In this document: positions 8,327 through 12,580 of the stretch, one piece after another
How positions within the stretch are numbered: the first letter of the stretch is position 1
Layout of the letters: each line of letters starts with the position of its first letter
Assembly (NCBI GenBank): GCA_002425705.1
Contig: DIMT01000006.1
Coordinates: 2,641 to 15,220 of the forward strand
DNA: 12,580 nt
Direction: 5' to 3'
DNA from: Firmicutes bacterium UBA5559
GTDB taxonomy: Bacteria; Bacillota; Clostridia; Peptostreptococcales; Anaerovoracaceae
Made by a program: the position numbers and the translations under genes
Notes under the pieces: generated by a model
The model's input: the letters and a program-made list of their open reading frames with translations, nothing else
What the model was told of the DNA's origin: nothing
The model's database searches: none

Positions 8327-8354
8327 GTTATAAAATAAGTTAAGGTCATGAAAA
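8327..8354 (-). promoter_or_regulatory. Candidate internal promoter that would bypass the leader terminator
   Basis: On the minus strand TTTTCA (8354-8349) is separated by 16 nt from TATAAC (8332-8327), a 5 of 6 match to the -10 consensus. Transcription would begin near 8320, inside the 5' arm of the terminator hairpin. Its transcripts would therefore lack a complete hairpin and could run into the operon. The -35 is only a partial match, so this is a low-confidence call. Confidence 0.3.
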
Positions 8355-8441
8355 CCACCCACCTGATTCCATTAGTTGCAGGAACTTGCCCTCAGCCTTG
8401 CATAACTTTGGGCATTCAGTGATATTTTATTTTTCGACATA

Positions 8442-8470
8442 ATTATACCTTATATCCCCTCAATTGGCAA
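8442..8470 (-). promoter_or_regulatory. Near-consensus sigma-A promoter reading into the cassette
   Basis: On the minus strand TTGCCA (8470-8465; 5 of 6 to TTGACA), a 17-nt spacer and a perfect TATAAT (8447-8442) form a textbook vegetative promoter. It points towards the TerB-like gene, whose ATG is about 260 nt downstream past an intrinsic terminator. No good open frame starts close enough to be its direct product. A 22-codon frame from the ATG at 8440 begins upstream of or at the expected start of transcription. Confidence 0.7.
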
Positions 8471-8490
8471 TGCTGTCAGTGCTCCCAATT
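8462..8490. promoter_or_regulatory. Inverted repeat overlapping the -35 box (possible operator)
   Basis: AATTGG at 8462-8467 and its reverse complement CCAATT at 8485-8490 flank 17 nt. The left arm overlaps the -35 box of the leftward promoter. A repressor bound here would block RNA polymerase. Six-base arms with a free spacer can occur by chance, and no regulator gene is visible in the window. Confidence 0.25.
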
Positions 8491-8568
8491 CCTGCTTATC
8501 TTGCTGTATTTTCCATGACTATACTGCCCACATCTCCTTATCCCTTTCCTATGCTCCCTGGTATGTGA

Positions 8569-8574
8569 TAAAAT
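8569..8574 (+). promoter_or_regulatory. Candidate -10 box for the rightward PUA-like/hydrolase unit
   Basis: TAAAAT lies 30 nt before the ATG at 8605 and matches 5 of 6 positions of the -10 consensus. It follows a GTATGTGA sequence. No good -35 is seen at 16-18 nt upstream, so only the -10 is marked. Confidence 0.35.
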
Positions 8575-8604
8575 AGTCAAAAAATCGGAAAGGAGATCAA
8601 TTCG

Positions 8605-9024
8605 ATGGAACACATTGCCTATTGTGAATCCAAGGCTAAAGAACTGGACAATCTGCTGGCAGGAAATAAAAACATGCTGATCCGGGGGGCCACCGGCAGA
8701 AAACTGCCCCACGGAAGGGTCGCCCCTGGGGAAGCTGTCTATCTACTGGAGAACGACGGCTCAGGAATTATCAAAGCCAAAGGAATCGTATCCGATGTCT
8801 TTCACTCCGAAGCCCTCACCCCCGAGGAATCGGCAAGTCTGATTGAAAGTCACATGGACCGGCTTAAACTGACGGAGGCCCAAAAGAAGAGATGGTCCGG
8901 CAAGCGTTTTTTATGCCTGGTGGGCCTGGAAAGCATCACCAAAGTGGAACCCTTTTCCTATGTCCGGGAAAAGAACATGGATGACTGGATCATCGTGAAC
9001 ACCATTGACGAGGTGAGAGGGTAA
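8605..9024 (+). CDS. Small PUA/ASCH-like fold protein of unknown function
   Basis: The 139-aa protein starts at an ATG with a strong AAAGGAGAT ribosome binding site at 8589-8597. An N-terminal helix leads to MLIRGATGRKLPHGRV (24-39) and GEAVYLLEN (42-50). A strand-rich core, IIKAKGIVSDVFHS, follows at about 55-68. Then come a helical insert and W97-SGKRFLCLVGLES. This order, a 'GEAVY' strand followed by 'KAKGIV', is typical of PUA-superfamily (ASCH/EVE-like) folds that bind modified bases or RNA. No cysteine cluster, signal peptide or membrane segment is present. It ends 6 nt before the serine hydrolase, whose ribosome binding site it contains, so the two are translationally coupled, though no shared function is obvious. 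Codon use is GC-rich like the right-hand genes and unlike the AT-rich cassette. The fold assignment is from pattern memory. Confidence 0.85.
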   Translation: MEHIAYCESKAKELDNLLAGNKNMLIRGATGRKLPHGRVAPGEAVYLLENDGSGIIKAKGIVSDVFHSEALTPEESASLIESHMDRLKLTEAQKKRWSGKRFLCLVGLESITKVEPFSYVREKNMDDWIIVNTIDEVRG

Positions 9025-9030
9025 CTTGTA

Positions 9031-10518
9031 ATGAAACGGATTTTTCTTTTATCCCTTATTGCTGCTCTGGTTCTGGTCATTCCCCTGTCCGGCTGGAATC
9101 CCTTCCGGATATCGCCGGCTCCCCAGTCATCCGCCGAGGAGTTCACCGAATACCTGGATCAGCGGATTCCGGAGCTCATGGACCTTTACAAAATCCCTGG
9201 CAGCAGCCTGGCTCTCGTTCAGGATGGCCGGTTGGTCTGGACCGCTGCTTATGGATACAGCAACCTGGAAAGGCAGGAACGGCTGACGCCGGACACTCCC
9301 ATGCGGGTTCAGTCCATCTCCAAATCCCTGACGGCCTGGGCAATCCTCAAACTGGCAGAGGAGGGGCAGCTTCAGCTGGATGCTCCGGTTCATTCCACCC
9401 TGAAATCCTGGAGTATGCCGGATTCCCCCCTGGATTCCCGGCAAATCACCATTCGCCAGTTGCTGAGCCACACCTCCGGCCTTCCTCTGGGGGATGTCTT
9501 TACCCTCTACACTCCAGGGGGTCCCATGCCCACCCTGCAGGAGAAATTAACGGAAGAGGTCCATCCCATCCGGAAGCCAGGGGAGGCTTTTTCCTATTCC
9601 AATACCGGGTATAATCTGCTGGAGCTGGTGATTGAAGAAGTCACCGGTCAGCCTTTTTCTGACTATATGGCCCGGGAAATACTCCAGCCTCTGGGCATGG
9701 CCCATGCCACCTTCGACCTAAGCGGAGATATGGTGGATCGGATTTCTACCGGATATACCATCAAGGGGGAACCGGTGCCCGCCTACGTCTATCCGGAAAA
9801 GGCTTCCGGAGGCTTGATCGGAACAGCTTCCGACATCGCTGCTTTTTGCATCGCCGGCATGGAAGGGAATCCCAAAGAGCAGCAAGTCCTTTCAGCGAAC
9901 AGCATAAAAGCCCTCTACACACCGGCCGCCAGGGACATTGGTGTATATGGGCTTGTTTTTGATGGCTATGGACTGGGCCATTATATAGAAAACCTTCCCG
10001 GAGGGCTGACCGCCATTTCTCATGGAGGCCAGGGAAGCGGCATCATGACCCACTACCATTCGGTTCCCGAGTCCGGCGACGGGCTGGTCATCCTGACCAA
10101 CAGCCAGCGAAGCTGGCCCTTTATTGCTGCCCTTCTGGGGGACTGGGGGGCCTGGCGGGGTTTTTCTCCCATCGGAATGGAAGCCATCCTGTGGGGAGAG
10201 GTTGTTCTTTGGGGAATCACCGGACTTCTGTGGTGGGCCATCTTTGCTCTTACCTACCGGCTCCTTCACCAGTGCCTCTTAGGGAATCGGTTCCTGATTG
10301 GCTCGGTAAAAGCCTTTCCCCGGGTTTCTCTAGTGCAAGCCGGTGTTGGGGTTCTTCTGCTTTCAGGACTTTTCTGGGCTTATAACCAGAAATATCTCTT
10401 CCTGACCTCCGTCTTCCCCCGTGCTTCTGAGGGGCTCGGCGTGGCTCTGTTTTCCCTGGCCGTTCTGCTCTTGGCCATGGCCTTATTTCCCAAGGAGGCA
10501 AAGGCTATAAAAGACTGA
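9031..10518 (+). CDS. Membrane-anchored class-C beta-lactamase-like serine hydrolase
   Basis: This is a 495-aa penicillin-binding-protein/beta-lactamase family hydrolase. It probably acts outside the membrane on peptidoglycan peptides, D-amino-acid peptides or esters. Residues 3-20 form a signal peptide or anchor. The catalytic motifs are SxxK at S95-K98 (SISK), YSN at 189-191, and HGG at 331-333 in place of the KTG triad, as is usual in class C relatives and esterases. After the catalytic domain (about 38-365) come three hydrophobic segments at about 387-409, 433-452 and 466-486. This C-terminal membrane module occurs in Firmicute homologues. Its ATG follows a GAGGG ribosome binding site at the end of the previous gene. 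It ends 2 bp short of a convergent gene with no terminator hairpin between them. True antibiotic hydrolysis is not implied; substrate unknown. Confidence 0.92.
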   Translation: MKRIFLLSLIAALVLVIPLSGWNPFRISPAPQSSAEEFTEYLDQRIPELMDLYKIPGSSLALVQDGRLVWTAAYGYSNLERQERLTPDTPMRVQSISKSLTAWAILKLAEEGQLQLDAPVHSTLKSWSMPDSPLDSRQITIRQLLSHTSGLPLGDVFTLYTPGGPMPTLQEKLTEEVHPIRKPGEAFSYSNTGYNLLELVIEEVTGQPFSDYMAREILQPLGMAHATFDLSGDMVDRISTGYTIKGEPVPAYVYPEKASGGLIGTASDIAAFCIAGMEGNPKEQQVLSANSIKALYTPAARDIGVYGLVFDGYGLGHYIENLPGGLTAISHGGQGSGIMTHYHSVPESGDGLVILTNSQRSWPFIAALLGDWGAWRGFSPIGMEAILWGEVVLWGITGLLWWAIFALTYRLLHQCLLGNRFLIGSVKAFPRVSLVQAGVGVLLLSGLFWAYNQKYLFLTSVFPRASEGLGVALFSLAVLLLAMALFPKEAKAIKD

Positions 10519-10520
10519 CC

Positions 10521-10745
10521 CTATTCCCACTCTCCGTTTTTGTATTCCTCCAGCAGCTGCAGGATTTTCGGTGTGCAGCGGTTCCCGCTGCAGCCACCGG
10601 ATCCGGCGCCGGTGACCTTCTGGACCTTTTCCAGGGTGTCGGCTCCTTCCCGGATGACCCGCTTCATGGTGGACCGGGGAACTCCGGTGCAGATGCAGAC
10701 CTTGGTCAGTTTATCCAGGATGTCCTGATTGAGATTTTCGTCCAT
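10521..10745 (-). CDS. BFD-like [2Fe-2S]-binding protein
   Basis: The 74-aa protein has four cysteines as C17-x-C19, then 32 residues, then C52-x4-C57. This is the spacing of bacterioferritin-associated ferredoxin (BFD) domains, which bind one [2Fe-2S] cluster in a helix-turn-helix-like fold. Free-standing small BFD proteins are common in clostridia and may serve iron or electron transfer; the partner is unknown here. The ATG starts 2 nt after the stop of the SLH-GDSL gene, with AGGAG inside that gene's last codons, so it is translationally coupled as the last gene of the operon. A link between a cytosolic iron-sulfur protein and a surface hydrolase is not obvious, so the operon may be one of convenience. 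Confidence 0.9.
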   Translation of the reverse strand: MDENLNQDILDKLTKVCICTGVPRSTMKRVIREGADTLEKVQKVTGAGSGGCSGNRCTPKILQLLEEYKNGEWE

Positions 10746-10747
10746 TC

Positions 10748-12049
10748 CTATTTCTCCTCTCTTATCTTCTCCATATGCCCCTGATAGATTTCTTCATACC
10801 CTTTCTTGGTTGGGTGGATGTCAAAGCTCCCGGTCATCATATTGAAATTGGTCAAGGGTTCATTCCCCAGATACTGGTCAAAGGCGCTGTAGGTATCCAC
10901 CACCTGGTAGGATTGGGCCCCATCCAGGAAGACCTTGTTGAGATTCTGGATTCTTTTATTGACGGTTTTAAAATAGGGGTCTGCTTCCGTCAAGGGATTG
11001 TAGACCGTCATCACGTAGATTTCGGCTTCCGGAGCCAGCTCACGGACCAGTCCGATGATTTTAGGCCAGTCCTTTCGGAATTGCTTCACCCCGGCGTCCA
11101 TGCCCGGCACTGCCGATGCGATAACCGTTTTCAGCTTATCCCGGTTTTCTTTTTTCAAGAGAAGCCGGGTTAGGTCCCTTTCAAATCCAGCTGCTTTAAC
11201 ATCCAGCTGATATTCCTCTGCCAGGGCCCCTTTCACCGGCCGAAGCAAGTTGTTGCCGCCGATGCTGATGGTGATGACGTCTGCCTTCAAAAGACTGTCA
11301 ATCGTATTCTTATTGGTTCTGATACTCCGAAGCAGCTCGCTGCTGTTTCGTCCCGGTTTTCCCAGGTTGACAAGATCTGCCGTGTCCAGGTTCTTCCTCT
11401 CCTTGATACCAGCATAAAAAAGGTCTGTGTACCCAAATCCCTTTTCTGCCTTGGAGCCGTAGGCGATGGAATCCCCCAGGGCGGTCATCTGAAAAGCGGA
11501 TTCGGTGGTTTGATCCGGTTCCTCCTTGACTTGAGCAATTTTATCCAGTGCCGCCAGAAGCTCCCCCCGCTTCATTGGGTCGGAGCCCCGAAAGCTTCCA
11601 TCCGGATATCCCTGCATGATGGCTGCCGCATAGAGGCCTCCGATGGCACCTTTGCCTCCGGCAGACAGGTTTTTCCCATCCTTAAAGACCCCTGCCGCCC
11701 CTTCTTTTTCCGGAATGCCGCCAATTTTGGTCAGTACCAGGGCAGCCTCTTCCCGGGTGATCCGGCTATTTTCGGCCTTGTTCTCCAGCGTTACGGATTC
11801 TCCTGCTATTTCCTTAATCAGTACCATAAATTCTTTTTGGGATACCGGCGCCTCCGGTTTAAAGGTCCCGTCTTCATATCCCTTGACTACGCCCCGGTCC
11901 ATCCAGCCCCGGATGATCCCTTCCGCCCAGTGACCGGCAATGTCCGAACCAGTAGTTCCAAAGGCCGTGGTCGGCGGGGCAACTGCAAAGAGGCAGACGG
12001 CCAGGAAAAGGGCCAGGCCCCGGGCAATATATCTAATTCTATTTTTCAT
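10748..12049 (-). CDS. SLH-domain GDSL/SGNH cell-surface hydrolase
   Basis: This 433-aa secreted esterase or acetylhydrolase is held on the cell wall by SLH domains. A signal peptide covers residues 1 to about 30 (positive start, hydrophobic 11-24). SLH-like modules follow at about 35-77 (DIAGHWAE...GYEDGTFKPEAPVS) and about 120-170 (GYPDGSFRGSDPMKRGE), with a degenerate one between. The SGNH domain spans about 187-430: block I GDS with catalytic S194, block II glycine near 233 (LGKPGRNS), block III GGNN (264-267) and block V DIH with D410 and H412. All catalytic blocks are intact. The ATG at 12049 has AAAGG 7 nt upstream and lies 13 nt after the YccF gene. SLH modules normally bind pyruvylated secondary wall polymers, which supports a Gram-positive-type wall with an S-layer. 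Substrate unknown; deacetylation of wall polymers is plausible. Confidence 0.93.
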   Translation of the reverse strand: MKNRIRYIARGLALFLAVCLFAVAPPTTAFGTTGSDIAGHWAEGIIRGWMDRGVVKGYEDGTFKPEAPVSQKEFMVLIKEIAGESVTLENKAENSRITREEAALVLTKIGGIPEKEGAAGVFKDGKNLSAGGKGAIGGLYAAAIMQGYPDGSFRGSDPMKRGELLAALDKIAQVKEEPDQTTESAFQMTALGDSIAYGSKAEKGFGYTDLFYAGIKERKNLDTADLVNLGKPGRNSSELLRSIRTNKNTIDSLLKADVITISIGGNNLLRPVKGALAEEYQLDVKAAGFERDLTRLLLKKENRDKLKTVIASAVPGMDAGVKQFRKDWPKIIGLVRELAPEAEIYVMTVYNPLTEADPYFKTVNKRIQNLNKVFLDGAQSYQVVDTYSAFDQYLGNEPLTNFNMMTGSFDIHPTKKGYEEIYQGHMEKIREEK

Positions 12050-12062
12050 TCATGCGCCTTTC

Positions 12063-12431
12063 TCAAATGCTGTAAATCGTTGCCCCAAAGGGTATCAGGG
12101 CCAGCTTGGCCAGTTTAAAATGCTGCATGCCGAAGGGGATGCCAATGATGGTGACGCAGAGCAGCAAGCCGAAGACCAGATGAGCCACGGCGATTTCCCA
12201 TCCGAAGATCAGAATCCACAGGATGTTCAGGAGAAATCCTCCCACTCCGAAGTTGCCGATTTCCACATCCTGACCAAAGGGCCACAGGACGAAGAAGCCG
12301 ATCTTGATGCACTGGATGCCGAAAGGGATTCCAATAATGGTGATGCAAAGGAGCAAGCCTGCCAATGCCCAGGCCGCTGCAAGCAGGATTCCCCCAAAAA
12401 TCCACCAAAGCAAGTTTCCGATGATACTCAT
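12063..12431 (-). CDS. YccF-family small inner-membrane protein
   Basis: This is a 122-aa membrane protein of the YccF (DUF307) family; its function is not established. It is an internal duplication: GLLLCITIIGIPFGIQ (25-40) recurs as GLLLCVTIIGIPFGMQ (88-103), each followed by a PFG turn (51-53, 114-116). The repeat is visible in the DNA as well, about 41 bp at 12130 and 12319, exactly 189 bp apart. Hydrophobic segments cover about 5-34 and 64-97. I start it at the ATG at 12431, not at a TTG six codons earlier. The AGGAGG site sits 7 nt before this ATG, and the TTG would place that site inside the gene. Its ATG overlaps the TGA of the thermonuclease gene (ATGA), so the two are coupled. Confidence 0.92.
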   Translation of the reverse strand: MSIIGNLLWWIFGGILLAAAWALAGLLLCITIIGIPFGIQCIKIGFFVLWPFGQDVEIGNFGVGGFLLNILWILIFGWEIAVAHLVFGLLLCVTIIGIPFGMQHFKLAKLALIPFGATIYSI

Positions 12432-12580
12432 TTCCAGGCCTCCTTCCAAAGCCCCCGCCCTTCCCGGCGGGCTTCTTCCTGAATAGCTTCAAATTCCTCT
12501 GCATATTTCACATTGGGAGGCACTGTGATGATAGTGGCGTGACCTTCTTCCAGGAGCATCCGGTTGAACATCTCCCCGTC
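12428..12580 (-). CDS. C-terminus of a staphylococcal-nuclease-like thermonuclease (cut by window edge)
   Basis: The last 50 codons and TGA stop of a leftward gene that enters from the right edge. The peptide reads MFNRMLLEEGHATIITV, then PPNVKYAEEF and AREGRGLW-like residues near the end. This is the characteristic tail of SNase (micrococcal nuclease) domains, including the conserved PPN and final GLW. The catalytic residues lie outside the window, so activity cannot be judged. The protein is probably secreted or lipid-anchored, as is usual for the family. The stop overlaps the YccF start by 4 nt (ATGA), placing it at the head of this operon within the visible DNA. Confidence 0.85.
   Translation of the reverse strand, partial: DGEMFNRMLLEEGHATIITVPPNVKYAEEFEAIQEEARREGRGLWKEAWK
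12439..12444 (-). promoter_or_regulatory. Ribosome binding site deciding the YccF start
   Basis: A perfect AGGAGG on the minus strand lies 7 nt before the ATG at 12431-12429, within the last codons of the thermonuclease gene. It argues for this ATG over the upstream in-frame TTG at 12449. Confidence 0.85.

Larger units (their letters stand above)
8291..8435 (-). ncRNA. Putative leader RNA or small RNA upstream of the cassette
   Basis: The span runs from the expected transcription start, about 7 nt after the TATAAT box, to the end of the terminator U-tract: about 145 nt with no convincing coding frame. By hand, TGCCC (8414-8410) pairs with GGGCA (8391-8387), enclosing an 18-nt loop. That loop carries AAGTT (8408-8404) and AAGG (8399-8396), which together match CCTTAACTT (8345-8337) with a 4-nt bulge. 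This gives a possible pseudoknot, or a mutually exclusive long stem. A further CCTG/CAGG hairpin spans 8382-8362. It matches no riboswitch class that I recognise. It could be a stand-alone RNA acting with the system or a cis-acting attenuator. It starts outside the ORFs of the operon and shares their strand. Existence of the transcript is inferred from promoter and terminator only. Confidence 0.45.

Noticed and set aside
8330..8380. T-box-like AGGTGGGTGG sequence in the leader RNA
   Set aside because: It only partly resembles the T-box core (AGGGTGG followed by ACC). There is no specifier-loop architecture, the leader is too short, and the downstream genes are not amino-acid related.
8348..8422. 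24-codon plus-strand frame starting at 8348 (MKTTHLIPLVAG...) and a start-less minus-strand frame ending MESGGWFS over the same DNA
   Set aside because: The plus frame's AAGG is only about 2 nt from its ATG. The minus frame has a stop upstream and no start. They could be decayed coding remnants, but no family was recognised.
8374..8440. 22-codon frame on the minus strand beginning ATG at 8440 (MSKNKISLNAQSYARLRAS...)
   Set aside because: Its ATG lies at or upstream of the start expected from the TATAAT box at 8442-8447, and the apparent AAGG ribosome site is part of the promoter spacer. It would not be translated normally from that promoter.
8476..8712. 78-codon minus-strand open frame across the start of the PUA-like gene
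   Set aside because: No ribosome binding site, no recognisable composition, and it lies opposite a well-supported gene.
10505..10535. Terminator between the two convergent genes
   Set aside because: Only 2 bp separate the stop codons, and no hairpin with a U-tract was found on either strand.
11510..12118. 202-codon plus-strand open frame opposite the SLH-GDSL gene
   Set aside because: It is antisense to a gene with complete catalytic motifs and SLH modules. Its residues are rich in P, S and R, as expected of a shadow frame in GC-rich DNA.
12319..12359. 41-bp imperfect direct repeat with 12130-12170
   Set aside because: It is not a mobile or regulatory repeat. The 189-bp offset equals the 63-residue internal duplication of the YccF protein.

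Overview
The window looks like a Gram-positive, Clostridia-type chromosome. The clues are an S-layer-homology (SLH) protein, strong AGGAGG-type ribosome binding sites, TTG starts and a short BFD-type iron-sulfur protein. The exact taxon cannot be read from the sequence. Two regions of very different base composition meet near 8440-8500: a strongly AT-rich left part (1 to about 8450) and a clearly GC-richer right part (about 8500-12580).

Left part, all on the minus strand and read from 8180 down to 1: a four-gene cassette that looks like an uncharacterised anti-phage or DNA-processing operon. The order is (i) a 973-aa protein with two tandem TerB-like acidic helical repeats and a beta-rich C-terminal half; (ii) a 103-aa protein of unknown function that overlaps the first gene by 40 nt and starts with TTG; (iii) a 1567-aa YprA/MrfA-like superfamily 2 helicase with a C-terminal four-cysteine DUF1998/MZB module and several zinc-ribbon CxxC pairs, also starting with TTG; (iv) the first 54 codons of a gene, cut by the window edge, that resembles the N-terminus of HNH-endonuclease proteins found in defence islands. 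Fused helicase-DUF1998 proteins relate this locus to DISARM and other YprA-helicase systems. It has no visible DrmA/DrmB split, methylase or phospholipase D gene within the window.

Upstream of the operon (8181-8604) lies the most unusual non-coding structure: a near-consensus sigma-A promoter pointing left (TTGCCA, 17 nt, TATAAT), about 110 nt of leader, then an intrinsic terminator hairpin with a U-tract, and then a further 110 nt before the first gene. This is either a small stand-alone RNA of about 145 nt or an attenuator controlling the operon. It can be drawn with a pseudoknot-like fold.

Right part: a two-gene rightward unit (8605-10518) of a small PUA/ASCH-like protein and a membrane-anchored class-C beta-lactamase-like serine hydrolase. 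It converges, with only 2 bp between stops, on a tightly packed leftward operon (12580 to 10521): the C-terminus of a staphylococcal-nuclease-like thermonuclease, a YccF membrane protein, an SLH-GDSL cell-surface esterase, and a BFD-like [2Fe-2S] protein. These look like ordinary host chromosome genes flanking the AT-rich cassette. No tRNA, rRNA, CRISPR array, integrase or insertion sequence was seen.
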